A stretch of DNA of 64,000 nucleotides, from the NCBI GenBank assembly GCA_014607495.2, contig CP053169.1:9672001-9736000 (forward strand), written 5' to 3'. Position 1 is the stretch's first letter. Every line of letters starts with the position of its first letter. The DNA is from Carposina sasakii (lineage: Eukaryota > Arthropoda > Insecta > Lepidoptera > Carposinidae). Positions 10,877 through 23,267 of this stretch are shown here, piece by piece. The position numbers and the translations under genes were made by a program. The notes below the pieces were generated by a model, which searched no databases, had not been told where the DNA came from, and was given only the letters and a program-made list of their open reading frames with translations.

Positions 10877-10997
10877 CGTTTGGGATCTTTTGGAAAATTG
10901 AACCAAGATAATTGAGGATGGTCACCATATACCATGTGTGTGCATGAGGGTACCGCGCAATACTTTTTATCTCGCAACACCATCATTAATATAGTGC
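10877..10997 (-). CDS. THAP-type zinc-finger exon (partial gene)
   Basis: Read on the minus strand, ATG at 10986 opens a 37-residue segment with CAVPSC (Cys10 and Cys15, matching the first C-x4-C pair of the THAP finger) and SWFNFPKDPKR, matching the hydrophobic and PKDP blocks that follow in THAP domains. It ends at a strong donor (ACG|GTAAGT, exon end 10877), so the second Cys/His pair must be on a later exon. A plausible acceptor (CACATTTTAG) lies at 10998, which would make this an internal exon whose upstream part is non-coding. The remainder was not found down to position 1; it may lie outside the window or be lost. THAP domains bind DNA and also occur in P-element-type transposases, so a host gene is not proven. 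Confidence 0.5.
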
Positions 10998-11039
10998 CTA
11001 AAATGTGATCATGCCAAATAAAAAACGAAACACACCAAA

Positions 11040-11150
11040 ATACAAACGCGTTCGCACCACAGCAATTTCCGAACGAAAATGGCGCCGTAAAAAAAGATGG
11101 CCGAGCTCCGAGCACACGCGCGGAATGGCAACGTCGCATATCGAGCTCGC
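11040..11150 (-). promoter_or_regulatory. GC/CpG-rich candidate promoter next to THAP exon
   Basis: This is a CpG-rich island in AT-rich DNA just upstream of the minus-strand THAP exon. It contains AAAATGGCGCC and AAGATGGC, which resemble the ATGGC elements of housekeeping promoters, and several CG-containing hexamers. It would be an alternative to a distant 5' exon. Confidence 0.3.
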
Positions 11151-11218
11151 TTTGCTTGTTGTAGTTGTACTTACATACCTAGTCGAATTTTTTAACGGGT
11201 TATCTCTAGGTCGTCCTG

Positions 11219-11502
11219 CATCCGTATGATGAATTTGGTGAGAGCCAGACGTCTCACTTTTAAACGTCAAACTCACAGAGCTTAATAACTAGATAAACTA
11301 AGTGTATGTACTTTGCATGTAAAATAGACTTAAGAATTAGAATATACACCTCGTTCTCAAGCCAGACTGGGTGAATTAGGGCTGATAGAAGTGGTATGTG
11401 CAATCCCTTTTTACACACCAAGTAGAAACACTTGCCTTGTCTAATTATTAATTAGGTCTGTGGATTTGACGTCTCGCTCTCACCAAATTCATCACACGCG
11501 TG
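11219..11502 (+). mobile_element. MITE with CTG target duplication (long copy)
   Basis: Termini CATCCGTATGATGAATTTGG and CACCAAATTCATCACACGCG-TG form inverted repeats, and both sides are flanked by CTG (11216-11218 and 11503-11505). It is the same family as the 150-bp copy at 41161-41310 but carries about 130 bp of extra internal sequence. Confidence 0.75.
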
Positions 11503-11716
11503 CTGTAATGTTTTCATCAGGTTTTCAATGCAATTAGGTAAATTGAGTACAACTCTAGTCTAACAATAGTAACCGACGCGTTCGTTGAAAAAAATAATTA
11601 TTTAAAGTGAAAACTCGACTGGGTATAAATTTTGACCCCCCCCCCCGTGTCACTCTCATAACTAAGACGAATCTAATCATACATGCCAAGCTTAAATGCG
11701 ACAAGCCAAAAAATAC

Positions 11717-11850
11717 ATCATCATCATCATCACCATCATCATCAGCCTATTGCAGTCCACTGCTGGACGTAGGCCTCCCCCAGAGCACTCCACAAGACTG
11801 CCATGGGGGGTATTTGCCCATAGTCACCACGCTGGGCAGGCGGGTTGGTA
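11717..11850 (-). repeat. LINE 3' tail, reverse orientation
   Basis: It contains the (ATC)n run followed by AGCCTATTGCAGTCCACTGC and GGGGGGTATTTGCCCATAG. This tail recurs at 15645, 21302, 12368, 35650, 45525, 55410 and 60299. In the plus-oriented copies it follows remnants of reverse-transcriptase C-terminal coding sequence. Confidence 0.75.
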
Positions 11851-12367
11851 AAAAATACATAAGTACTATCAAAACAAAGGCTTCATTTATATGTATAAAC
11901 TTTTTAACCGACTTTAAAAAGAGAGAGTATCAATTCGTCTGTATGTTTTTTCATTATTTTTTATGTGTGTTACCTCAGAACTCCGTCATTTATGAGCCGA
12001 TTGCAATTTTTTTTATAGTTGGTCATGGTATGCTTCCAAATTGATCCCATATTCACCACATCGGGATCTGATGATAGGATCTTGGAGAAATCGAGGGCAA
12101 TCATCAAATATATGTGCCTACAATATTCTGTTGTTATACTTTTACCTACTGAGCGTTTTGATCACCTACAGATGTATAAAACATAACATTTGATCATGGA
12201 ATCTCTAAGGAATCTAAGGATATCCTCAAATATAATAAACACGAGTAGTCCATTTTTAGTTTCTTATAGAGAATTTCGGTCAGCTACACATAATATAAAG
12301 CAAACGAGGGTTTGATGATGGAACCGCCGAAAAACAGATAGTGAAACTTTTTAATAACAAAATCTCC
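11851..12367. repeat. Degraded repeat, unclassified
   Basis: It contains CCGACTTTAAAAAGAG followed by TCAATTCGTCTGTATG, a sequence I associate with a common lepidopteran repeat beginning AACCGACTTC. Ends could not be defined and no gene is seen. Confidence 0.35.
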
Positions 12368-12430
12368 CTATGGCAGGGGGAGGCCTACGTCCAGTAGTGG
12401 ACTGCAATAGGCTTATGAAGATGAAGATAA
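12368..12430 (+). repeat. LINE 3' tail, short
   Basis: It reads GGGGGAGGCCTACGTCCAGT then GTGGACTGCAATAGGCTTAT, the plus-strand form of the tail at 11717. Confidence 0.7.
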
Positions 12431-12762
12431 TTGTGTTAAGTCGTGTAATTATATGTTGCGTTAAGTCGTGTCCGAAGTAAGATGGTTATAGAGGATGATG
12501 TAGACATGAGAGTAACAAGATGACGGATAATAGGGATGAATGAAAGAAGAGTACCTAAATATTACACCGACCCCAAATGATTGGAAACAGGGCAGGAAGA
12601 AGGAGTGTAATTATATGTTACTTATATTGTCTGACGTCAAATTTCGAAGCCTAGTCATTTCTCATGCCGTTTCATTATGTGGCCGATTTAATAATTTGCT
12701 GGCATCTAAATCTGACAATATTATGCCTTCTAAACTTCGTCCACGGCTTAACGCAATATACA

Positions 12763-13122
12763 TGGTTAATTTTAAAACATCAATAACCTCGCAAGACTAG
12801 GTAGCTACCATCATAAACAACAACATTTATTTGTTCTACGAGTTTTCACATTTTACTTTCATACAAATAAATATAAATTGAATATTACCTCTGAATGTTC
12901 TTAAGTCTGTACATAATACTGAGGCGCGCGCAATCGCGGGCGTCAACCTTTTCGTATACCTATGAATGGAACATAGACTTACAAATGTCACGACAGTACA
13001 ATAAAAGCTTGGAAAATCATTTTTATTATATTAGGTTATGATAAAACTCATAGAACAAATGTTATCGTTTATGATTTTAACTATCTCGTCCTGCGAGGTT
13101 ATTGATGTTTTAAAATTAACCT
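12763..13122. repeat. Foldback element with inverted arms
   Basis: The left arm (about 12763-12850) and right arm (about 13043-13122) are inverted copies. Each holds GGTTAATTTTAAAACATCAA, AACCTCGCA and an AACAAATG/CATTTGTT block. No coding sequence lies between them. It is probably a MITE, but its termini are not sharply defined. Confidence 0.6.
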
Positions 13123-13254
13123 GTATATTTGTCCTTTAGCAAAATTTTACTTTAGTAAGCTCAATTTTGGCTCAAGGGGGAGGAAGTCGGTTTTTTGTTT
13201 TTAAAAATTATTAAAATTTTTGTCATAATGAACACATTGACACACAACACTATA

Positions 13255-13631
13255 CAGGATGATTATTGGTCGTCAACGTTCCCGAAAACTACGGAATCTC
13301 CTCATCATCACGATCATTTTTCTCCATGGAAGCATACCTGGGAAGTGTCTGGTTTCCAAAATATTAGGGTCCAAAGTTGAGTAAATAGACTGCGTTTTTC
13401 TGCATAAATGCACATAGACGCGCGTAGCAGGATTTTTTCACGAAATATAATTAATATCTGTCTATAAAAAAAACTAACATAAACACTGGACACTATAAAT
13501 TTCGCACGATCAAGGAATTTTAAAATTAAAAAAAAAAAAAAATTCCCAGCATTTTTTTTGGCATAAATTTACTTTATTTCATGTATAGAATACGTACCCT
13601 TCGTTAAAGGTGGCCACAAAAAAACATCCTG
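13255..13631 (+). mobile_element. TA-flanked MITE, family 1
   Basis: It starts CAGGATGATTATTGGTCGTC and ends GGCCACAAAAAAACATCCTG, flanked by TA on both sides. It is 377 bp with no ORF. Other copies: 36742-37122 (+), 40601-40983 (-), 47069-47275 (- truncated) and 54901-55239 (-). The TA duplication and CAGG termini suggest a Tc1/mariner-type mobiliser. Confidence 0.85.
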
Positions 13632-14029
13632 TATGTATACTCTGGAAAGGATACCACACAAGTGTTTATTTGCAACCGAAAAAGTTTTACATACACTCGA
13701 AAAACATAACCCTCCTTTTGGCGCAGTGGTGTAATAAAAGCTATACTATTGGGAATCTTAACCTACTATCCTTAAAACTAATCAAAAGGATTAGATGATA
13801 CGAATCTTCACTGGATAGATTAATGCTATATTCGGTATCATGCACGCCCACACACTCGCTGTAGCGTGGGAGTCACCATCGTAAATAACTAGAGTTAAGG
13901 TGTGGCTGCATTTGGCTAACTGAATAACCGATATACTTACGGCCAATTTCAATACTAGAGATAATAAAGAATCTCGGATTTTTGAAATACCAATTTCAAA
14001 TTTTGTATGAAAACAATGGAATATTTTAA
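13632..14029. other. No gene; repeat remnants
   Basis: The only recognisable piece is CCTCCTTTTGGCGCAGTGG near 13711, a sequence often seen at the tail of lepidopteran non-LTR elements. Nothing else is supportable. Confidence 0.4.
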
Positions 14030-14283
14030 TCCTACTAATATTGTATTTTAAACGCGAAAGTTTGTGTGAGTATGATTGGATCTCAGTGGATGGATGGATG
14101 GATGTTTGTTACTATTTCACGTAAAAATAACGGCTGGAGCGATTTTAATAAAATTTGGTGTGGAATTAGCTGACACCCTGGATTAACACAGGCTACTTTT
14201 TATACTGGGAAAATATTTTTATCCCGGATAATTTCTACATTTTGGTTTTTCTGCAGTCCAAGCGGACGAAATCGCGGGTCTAA
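14030..14283 (+). mobile_element. Non-autonomous Helitron, diverged
   Basis: It starts TCCTACTAATATTGTATTTT, contains GGCTGGAGCGATTTTAATAA and ends near GCGGACGAAATCGCGGGTCTA. The 3' CTAG is altered. Confidence 0.7.
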
Positions 14284-14394
14284 AATATGCAACAAACCCC
14301 TCGAAATCGGTTATTGAAATTGGTTGATAACCTGCCTTCCCAACCGAGATTTGCTATGCTACGTTGCTATGGATTTATTGATGTGTACTATATA

Positions 14395-14966
14395 TAGGGT
14401 TGCCTGTCAGATGGCCGGGAAATCCAGGATTGTCCTGGAATTTTGAGTCTTGTCCCGTGTCCAGTAATTAGACCTTATTGTCCCGGATTCTGAAAACCTA
14501 CTAGTTTTGTATCAAAATAAACTAACAACGAATGACACGGCTGGCCTGTCTGTGAGTATTGTAGTAGTGTGACTATGGCCTGCGTATGGCCGAGAGAGTT
14601 GCGACAAACGACGCGAATGTTGCAATCGTGTCGCGCGGGGCTCCCCGTAGATTCGGCGATCCGTAGGCCAATATATTACGCAGCAGAAGCAGAATTTCGG
14701 TATACTTAGTATACATTTTTTAAGAAACGAAAGCTGTGCTTAAAACTAGTGCTTACTTACTCCGCCCGCGCTTGCGAGTTTACTACCAGTTTTAAGTCTA
14801 AACTGCATCTTAAAATTATACATAACTGGCTTTAATTACCTACTAAGTACGTAGATACCTATGTAACAAAAGTATCTATGTATTTGAGATTTTTACTATC
14901 GTCACAACCCGACACCGTTGTCTTAGAATTGTCCCGGATTTGATAAGTTTCTATCTGACAACCCTA
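14395..14966 (+). mobile_element. Non-autonomous hAT element (TAGGGTTGC family)
   Basis: Termini are TAGGGTTGCCTGTCAGAT and ATCTGACAACCCTA. Flanks are ACTATATA (14387-14394) and ACTGTATA (14967-14974), an 8-bp duplication with one change. It is 572 bp with no transposase frame. The terminal motif matches the elements at 40520 and 49667. Confidence 0.8.
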
Positions 14967-14974
14967 ACTGTATA

Positions 14975-17078
14975 ATACTTACGTTTAATGTATATGTACA
15001 TTTGTTAATAATTTCCTAACTTTGGTTTGGCTACGTGTTTTCGAACAGGAATATATATTTGTTTAGTTTGACCTTATATTTATATGCATATATGTATACC
15101 TACTCGTATAATTAGCGCGGATATACTTTAGCGAATAATCGGTAAATCAAGGCCACAAAATCAAGTTTGGTTTAAAATCAGCACCTCATAATTTAAAGAG
15201 ATACATTATACTATGTATAAAGTGGCTGCATCGCTTGTGACAGCGAATATGAACATCCCGCGATATTAAATGAGAACCGGCCAAGTGCGAGTCGGACACG
15301 CGCACAAAGCGTTCCGTACTTAATCTATAATCTTTTAGTATTTTTTGTTATCGCGGCAAGATAAATATATAATTCTATGGGAACCCTAAAAAGAAAAATG
15401 TATAATTTCATTAAAACAATTTCCCCCTATTTTTACATACCATATGATATACATACATAGACAAATGTTAAGTTCGTTCGCTTCTATCTGTTAGATGCCG
15501 ACACAGCTTTACAGCTAGACCACATATTACCTATACATATATAATAGTAGTAGACGTAGCCAAACATCAAATTATGAACTGGACTTGATTCATACCTACT
15601 ACCGTAGCTTCTAAATAACACAACCGAACTATTCATGTTCTGTCGTCGTCAGCCTATTGCAGTCCACTGCTGGACGTAAGCCTCCCTCAGGGCACGCCAC
15701 AGGGGGTTTTGCCCATAGTCACCACAGGTGGTGGACTTGTACAGTATGCCCGGGAAGAGAAGCAGCTGTAGTTTAGCATAATGGGGAGATATGTTAATGA
15801 TCGGTGACAAGTTGCTAGCTAATCGCCTGAGAGAATGTTCGAGTTCCTCAGTCGACTCTTACGACATGCACGTAAGGAGATGCAGCTATTTATTTTACTA
15901 GCAAAGTGATTGCATTGTAAAACCTTAATATCTCGTGTGCTATCAGGTGCAAACCCCTGGTTGAAAGGCTTTAATATACCAGCTTTAATATAGCATGACT
16001 AACAAACTCTATACAAAATTCAACATGGGGCGGCTATATTTATCGTAAAGCGACAGGCTAATAGTCGATAAATCGGTTTATCATATCGCGTTTCGCAGGT
16101 CATGCTACTTGTGCAGAATAACTTATAACATATCGACTATTTCTAGGCAGGTCGTGTCCCTTTCGAGACCCTGTCAAATATTCATGCATGTGACCTAGAT
16201 TTGTTAGACTATTCTAGCCTAGCCTAGTTTAAATAGACATAAGCTCTAAAGGTGTCTAAACTAATTATTATTCTATATCGCACTAGATTACATTACTGAG
16301 TACCCACATAATCTAAAACTTGTACTTTTCAGCCTAAAGACTATGTCATTACAGATTTGTTGTATGTAATTGTATTTTAAGTACGTCCTGTAAAAATTTG
16401 GATGGTCAACCGACCTCCCATAGGTACGCCATAGACCTAAGTAGTTCAAAGTTAGCTAAATACAGTACGTAATTAAAAATAATTCCAAAAAACTCCAAGA
16501 AGCACGTTGATGTTAAGCAAATATTTTACAAAATATATGTGTCAATATTTAAAGAAAATTTCATTGAAAACCTAGCACAAATACATAAGAAAATGTAAAG
16601 AGTCTTATGTTAAGACGCAGCAATGAAAAGCAATGTTAATGCTTACCACGACAAGCCAGATATTCCGAGTCGGTATATAAGTACATAACGATAGATTAGA
16701 TTACCGGACTATGAGACGATCCATCGCGATGTACCAAACTGCGTAATGAATACGCGAATCACGCACTCTAATACGCACATAACCGTATACATTGCGTGTT
16801 TATAGTAAAATTTAAGACATACAACTCGGTGGTTTGCCTAAATAACTTCGTGCAACGGTCCTATAGGTTAATAATAATTAATCGAGACATACCTGTGCAT
16901 AGGCTGCGTTCGTTGTGTGTACTGCGCCATGCTTGCCCTCCTGGCATGGCTATGCAGTCATGCCGTGCGCGCCCGCTAGCTACGCATTGCACCGCACTGC
17001 ACTACACTGCACTACACAACACTGCACCTGGGGAGAGAGAACATTTGCATTAGAATATTAGATTTTTACTTACTTATA
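14975..17078. other. Intergenic, repeat fragments only
   Basis: Pieces recognised: about 15275-15420, reverse fragment of the GGTTCCGTAC element (CCGGCCAAGTGCGAGTCGGA); 15645-15730, reverse LINE tail; 15730-15770, SINE tail (TGCCCGGGAAGAGAAGCAGC); about 16010-16125, a fragment of the CATGACC MITE; 16979-17030, a CACTGCACTA simple repeat. No gene is seen. Confidence 0.55.
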
Positions 17079-17387
17079 CTAGTGGACGCCCGCGACTCCG
17101 TCCGCGTGGACTACAGAAAAAAACAAAATGTCGAAATTATCCGGGATAAAAAGTAGCCTATATGTTAAATGGGACCTGTCACAATATATTCCAGAAAACT
17201 GCATCGAAATCGGTTCAGCCGTTTCTGAGATTAGCGTGCACAAACACACAGACAAACCGACAAACAGACAGACAAAAATTCCAAAAATCATCGTTTTGGG
17301 TTCTATTGCGTTGATAAAGGACTCCTATAATATATCTTCCATGTACAGACAGCGATCCGTAACATTTTTATTATATGTATAGATAGA
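17079..17387 (-). mobile_element. Non-autonomous Helitron, reverse
   Basis: The reverse 3' end is CTAGTGGACGCCCGCGACTC plus its hairpin; the reverse 5' end lies at TATATGTATAGATAGAAGG. The interior (AACCGATTTCGATGCAG region) matches the copy at 48909 closely, which shows an uninterrupted version of the site disrupted there. Confidence 0.8.
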
Positions 17388-17615
17388 AGGTTGCTGATCT
17401 TTAACATCTAACTCCGTTATGCTAATCGTGGCTGCGGGATATCCTGTATGATCCTGCAGTTCTATCCACCCCATTTTGGGAACAGCCGTGTTTGTTTGTG
17501 TGGTCACTTATACTGTACCACAAACTAAACTACATTAAGTTATAGACTCGAGTGGACTCGATCCAACACAAAACCGACTCGGCACATCACTAGTAATAAG
17601 TGACACAGATAATAT

Positions 17616-17757
17616 GGTCGACTCCGGTAGTCACACTTAAACCTAAACGTAAAGTTAGTCCTACCTGTCGTTTTCTCTCTCAGCCATTTATGTTAGGAAC
17701 GGAGAGATAGACCTAAATAAGATTAGGTTTTAGTGTGACTGCCGGTATCGATCGACC
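17616..17757. mobile_element. Short palindromic MITE
   Basis: GGTCGACTCCGGTAGTCACA at the left and GTGACTGCCGGTATCGATCG at the right are inverted, and the element is 142 bp. A second copy occurs at 39999-40134. It contains AACCTAAACGTAAA and an inverted CCTAATCTTA block. Confidence 0.7.
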
Positions 17758-18011
17758 CTATTGTAGTCATACACATAGTAATTAGCGCCATCATTCAAAG
17801 CAACTATTTGGTGAAACGCACTTCTTATTTGATCTTCAATCAAAGACATTCATATGAAAACTTTATAGCACTAACTTTGACACAAAAACCATCTAATAAT
17901 TAACTGTAAGGTAGGTTATCGCATGAGTGTAACTGACACGCTAAAAATAACTGTTTTTCGGTCCCTGATAATAAAGCGGGAAAACCAAATTGATGACACA
18001 CCGGTGGTGAT

Positions 18012-18568
18012 CAGAGGCGTAGCTACCTAGGGGCTAGGCGGGGCAGTGCACCGGGGCCCTCAAGCTCAGGGGGCCCTTGAATCCTTACCGTGAAATTCTC
18101 GGCTTGAATTTTCAAAAATTAATAGACAACTTACTTGAGTTATGTGGTAAATACAAGAAAAAATTTCGCGCTCGCTCCGCTCGCGCATCTATTATGTGAC
18201 TAAGCAGTCTTTCACTTTTCAATAATTATGGGGCTCGTAAACTCCAAAAATTCTTGGTAAAGTCTATCCGATTGTAACCTATCTCATGTTTTAGCAATGG
18301 TTAGATATTCTTGGTAGAGCTTAAATATTCAAAAAGGTAATAGACAAGTTACGTGGTAAATACAAGAAAAAATTTCACACTCGCCACGCTCGCGCATCTA
18401 TTATAACAATATCTAATAAACTTTAAAAATTCTTGGTAATGTCTAGTCACGTGCAATAAAGAGAAGATAGTCAACAAAAATTCTTCAAAATCGAATTAGT
18501 TGAGATAGCAGTGGAGCCCCATTTTTTTTATTTGCCCCAGGGCCCCTAGTTACCTAGCTACACCACTG
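18012..18568 (+). mobile_element. Non-autonomous hAT element with exact 8-bp duplication
   Basis: Termini CAGAGGCGTAGCTACC and TAGCTACACCACTG are inverted. GTGGTGAT flanks both sides exactly (18004-18011 and 18569-18576). The interior has two diverged copies of a unit containing GGTAAATACAAGAAAAAATT and CTCGCGCATCTATTAT (about 18140-18200 and 18355-18415). No transposase is present. Confidence 0.9.
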
Positions 18569-18576
18569 GTGGTGAT

Positions 18577-19172
18577 AGCTGAAAAGGGGCAGCCATTTGC
18601 TGGTTTTCAAATACAATTTGGCTTCGTGAAAAATAATATTATACACAAAGTAATGTCACAGACAGGGAAGAAACTCATTTCTTTTATATACATACATCAG
18701 TAGTAATGAGTACATATTATTAAACCTGTGCTGTTACTAGTTACATTATAGTTATGTACACGAAAAGAGAAAAGAGGCGTGATTTTATGTATTACACGAG
18801 CCTTCGTTAATTTTACTATGTACGTGTATTTGTTTCTGTCTGTATTTTTTCCAGTTTGCGACATTCTGCTGCTATTGCCATTCAATTTATTCGTACCTGA
18901 AGCTCAGGTCACCAACCTCGTTACAAACTAACATATTTATTTATATTACGATGTTCCAAGATTAATACATTTCTATATTTAACTCAATCGAGATATCTAA
19001 AGTATGCGGAGCGAAACGTTGATCCACTTTCGTTATACCAGATACTGATCAAACATCCAATGATTTACTCGTTATATTTAACTGTGCTGAAGCGGGGCTT
19101 CACTAGAATACATCAGCTGCATCTCCTTCCTTGCATGTCGTAAGAGTCGACTATGGAACTCGGGTTTTCTAC
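18577..19172. other. Intergenic, nothing recognised
   Basis: AT-rich DNA without a supportable ORF. A fragment of a SINE/LINE tail (TGCATCTCCTTCCTTGCATG) lies near 19110. Confidence 0.5.
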
Positions 19173-20045
19173 ATACATACATACATATAACCACGCCTTT
19201 ATCCCTTACGGGGTAGGCAGAGCACCAAACGCCGATAGAACCACATGGTGCCACTTCTGACTAATTTCGAGGGTAGAGTACAAGAGATGTACAAGTTCGG
19301 TTAGTAGTGACAGGTGGTCAGCCCATCGCCTACAAAATACCAAGACCCTCTTATCAAGAAGAGAAGCATATATATTTAACTGCTAACATATATAAATGCT
19401 AACACATATAAATATTATGCTTTTTTAGGGTTCCGTACGTCTGAATACAAAAACGGAACCCTTATAGGATCACTCGTGTGTCTGTCCGTCCGTCGCTTAC
19501 AGTCAATTATCTCCGAATCTATTAGACCGATTAAGTTGAAATTTGGTACACATATCAATTCCTGTGACCCAAACACAGAGGTGTGACGTGAGCAGATGAA
19601 ATCTGTATATGGGGGGTCATTTTTGGGGGGGAAGGGGAAAATTTTAAAAAAAAATTCTGAAAACTGCATCGTGTGGCATATCAAATGAAAGGTCTTGTTG
19701 AGAAGATCTTAAATGTATTTTTTTGTAATTTTAAAATAAATAGTTTCCAAGTTATTCAAGAAAATAGACGAAAATTGACCATTCCCCCCCCTTATCTCCG
19801 AAACTACTGAACCTAAAATTTTGAAAAAAATACAGAAATTAGTTTTCTCCTTATAGATTATAGAAAAACCTATAAGAAGTCCATGATATTAAAATAACAT
19901 GGTAAATCACTCAATATTGTGCGTACCAACTTTTTGTCAGATTTAAAAAAAACATGATAGGTAACATCGTACGGAACCCTCTTCACGCGAGTTCAACTCG
20001 CACTTGTCGGCTTTTTTTTCACTCCCAGAGCAGCATAGAAGACGG
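19173..20045. repeat. SINE tail repeat interrupted by a ~590-bp element
   Basis: The outer repeat runs ACATACATATAACCACGCC to about 19370 and resumes as CACTCCCAGAGCAGCATAG at about 20020. Between them (about 19425-20010) lies the element from GGTTCCGTACGTCTG to CGCGAGTTCAACTCGCACTT. The same inner element, with many small deletions, is nested in a hAT copy at 49970-50480. Confidence 0.65.
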
Positions 20046-21146
20046 GTATTCTCTCAGGAAATAAACTAGTGACTTGTCATTGATCTTTTACTTCTGTCCC
20101 CGCTATGCCACGTTGAGCATCTTCATTGACTGTGGGATTTTCTTTATGATCCTGCAGTTCTGATCCTACGGTAGGTCATTCAAATTTTCAAATGCAGAGC
20201 GCGTGTACGTGAGCAATAATTTGCGAAAACTAATTTTCAATGTTAGAAAGTTAATTTGTGCACCTGCATTACTACACTTATAATTTATTCTGTGCCTCTA
20301 CCAACTACTACTAGTTCAGATGATGGATTTTACAGGTTAAGAGAACAAGGCTTTAGGTATTGCCTTTCTGCTACTGGAGACAACTGAAGTAAGATCTTGT
20401 ACTTAAAAAACTGTTACGTTCATGTTTTACATACATTGCAGGTTGCCAATGTACAAGATTCCAAGTTGCCAACTGGCATAGAATTGCGTAAAAGTACGCT
20501 GTTTGGACGAATGCCGGATGGACTTTTTATCTCACAAAACTTGTGAGGGCTTGAGGATAGCCAGGAAAGGACATAGCATGGAGAAGAAATAAAAGAGAAG
20601 CAGCGGCTAAGTATATTTTCATACAAAAATAGTGTGCCGCGGAGCGGGGGTGAAGTATGGGACGAGGGGAGCATCCTAACACTGTAGCCCTGCCCATTTA
20701 CATAGAAACCACTTTGTAGTGACTAGCCAAACTACTTGCATAAGCGTGTGGTTACAGCTACTGCGTTACACACACTGGCCCTGAAGCTCCGCCCCTATCA
20801 TGACCTCATGGCCTCACGATTACCATGCGACTCAGTTCATAGTCCCACCTCCTCTTATACCTTCTCCATGGCACATAGGTTCTTTTTGATCCCACATCAA
20901 TTAATCTATAGCAGTCACATGTCATACATAACACATTTGATGACGTAGTAGTTGTACACGGTTAACTGGTAAAGTGACGTGTGTAATTTGCTCTCTTCTG
21001 CCCCACCTTTTTGAGGATGGAATGAAATAATCTGCAGATGTACATACCCACAGCGGAGTTAAGGTTGAGAAGAGATCTCTGTGGATAGTGTCTAGGCGCC
21101 ATGCGCTTTTACAATGTCTATGGACATGGATACAGGTAGGGCACCA
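20046..21146. other. Intergenic, nothing recognised
   Basis: Several short open frames exist but none has splice sites, codon bias or motifs that support a gene. Confidence 0.5.
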
Positions 21147-21425
21147 TAGGTCTTGTCCTGGGTTCCATTCCCGTACGTACAAACATTGATAATGATAATT
21201 AATTGATTATCGATGTTTCCGAGTCATGGATGTTTCTATAAATTACCTTACTACCCGTGTCACAAGATTTAGGGATCTTATTGTGCTAGGTTAATGTCTT
21301 GTCATCATCATCATCATCAGCTTATTGTTGTCCACTGCTGGACGTAGGCCTTCCCCAGGGCACCCCACAAGACTTCCATGGGGGGTATTTGCCCATAGTC
21401 ACCACACTGGGCAGGCGGGTTGGTG
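21147..21425. repeat. tRNA-derived SINE tail joined to reverse LINE tail
   Basis: 21147-21297 is the 3' part of the SINE family whose full copy lies at 25403 (GGTTCCATTCCC B-box-like segment, then CCGAGTCATGGATGTTTCTA). 21302-21425 is the (ATC)n LINE tail in reverse. Confidence 0.65.
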
Positions 21426-23267
21426 ACCGCAGTTTGTATTTTGGACTATGTTGTCAATAGAGATAGCAAACCGGGCCCGGCCGGGCCAGGCCCAGCCGAG
21501 CCCGGTGTCCATTTAGACACCCACCGGGCGCGGCTATAAAATTTTCTACAAGTTGGGGCTTCCGTGCCGCTGTCTTCGTGCCTGGTATGAATAGCCGGCC
21601 CGGTGGATGTCTAAATGGGCACCGGTTTGCAATCTCTAGTTGTCAACACGGGAGGCGCTGCTGCCCACCTCCCGGAAACCCTTAATCGCCTCGTACGATA
21701 CCCACGGGCAGACATGGGATGGTACATGGTACGAATTCTACTCTGCCGGCACCACGCGGCCAAATGTCTTGTAGTGTGGAATAAATCAAATTTATAATTA
21801 AATTTATAATTTCGTAAGTTAAATAGACACGTTTAACATAGCGAAGTGATATGTTGAAGATTAGTGACAACTTGTAGCTCATCACCTGAGAGAGTGCCCC
21901 TAAATTCCTTAGTCGAGTCTCATAACATGCATGGATGCAGCAGCTGTATCCTAGTGAATACCCACACAACAGCACAGGGACACATCGCCTCTTCGCATTA
22001 AAAGTGTACAGTCTCATATTATGCAAGTTAGGTAGATATGTATATGTATAAAATCGTCTCAACGGATTTGGGAATGCGCCAAGGTACGTCGGTTACTCCC
22101 GTAAGTATAAGTATGTGCACCTAGGTATGTAGGTACATAAGGTTGCTTACCTAGAACCTAGGTAGGTAACTAGCATATTACTCTTGTATGGACCTGATAG
22201 CACTCACTTAGTAAACCCATCAAGTACTTTTCCTTAGATAAATAGGTACTAATAATTACCTACTAAATTGATGTTTTGTCTAGCTAGGTAGGTATTTGGT
22301 CAGACATGGAAGTACGTAGGTAAGATCTTACGTTAATATTACCTTAGCAGTGCAGGTACCTACTCTAATTAAATTAGGTAGCCTACCTAAATAAATTATG
22401 TGTAAATAGGTCACATTTCGTGATTTTTATTCAGAGTACAGATACGTAGGTTGTGGTAACCAACAACTTAAAGTATTTAGCAATTTACGTTTTAATTTTA
22501 GAAAACAGTAAAGACTGGGTTTTTTTTTCTATAAAAAAACTCATATTAATGTTATTAATGTTAGAAATCTCACTATTAATGTTAGAAATCACGTTTTTGG
22601 GTCAGAAAGTGTGCGAATAGGAAATTCGGAGAAAAATTTGCCTACAAGCGATTTCTACCAGGGTCTTAGTTAATATTATGTAAGTAATTATCAAATCAAT
22701 TACGTGAATCCAATCTAATGACGGAAATCTTAATTTTGACACCTCATTGACGTAACTTGATGTTTTACGGAATTCGAGACGTGTTTTAGGCCTATTTTCG
22801 ATTTTATACTCGCGAAGTCGCGGCCACTTTCAAGAACAATAAACCCTAATATTTCGACAGAGATACCCTGTGGCTTTCTCTAACAGATTGTTAAGATACT
22901 TTAACTCTGTTAAATGCACTGGTTATTTTAACCATTATATCTGACCAAAGGGCATTCCAAGACGAAAATAACGCGGCAACGACTTCTACCTATCGCGTTG
23001 ACAACCTTATCGAACCTTACATAATGCTGTCTGCACGTGCACTAACCACAACATAGGTACACTAATAATTACACTTATTATCCACCACCCAGATCCCAAT
23101 AGGCACATCTAACTAAATATTTTGCGCAGTTAACTGATGACGAAATAAGAAAGTAAGGGCAAGTAGAACGAGTCTACCAACTTATATGAAACTTGTATTT
23201 TATATGCCTACACCTTAGTACACCTAAATTTGAACCAATATATCGAATAACACGATTTAATACTCAC
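21426..23267. other. Intergenic, low-complexity TAGGTAG stretch
   Basis: 22110-22400 is rich in ACCTAGGTAGGTA-like words. 21480-21610 contains inverted GCCGGGCCCGG/CCGGCCCGG words flanking TGTCTAAATGG, probably a small foldback. No gene is supported. Confidence 0.45.

Noticed and set aside
11040..11229. Plus-strand basic ORF at 11005-11229 as a small ribosomal-type protein
   Set aside because: It is antisense to the THAP promoter region, low in complexity and matches no family I recognise.
11633..11647. Run of C bases
   Set aside because: A simple homopolymer, possibly a sequencing artefact; no function can be inferred.
12540..12800. 86-codon plus-strand ORF
   Set aside because: It overlaps the left arm of a foldback element and has no motifs or splice context.
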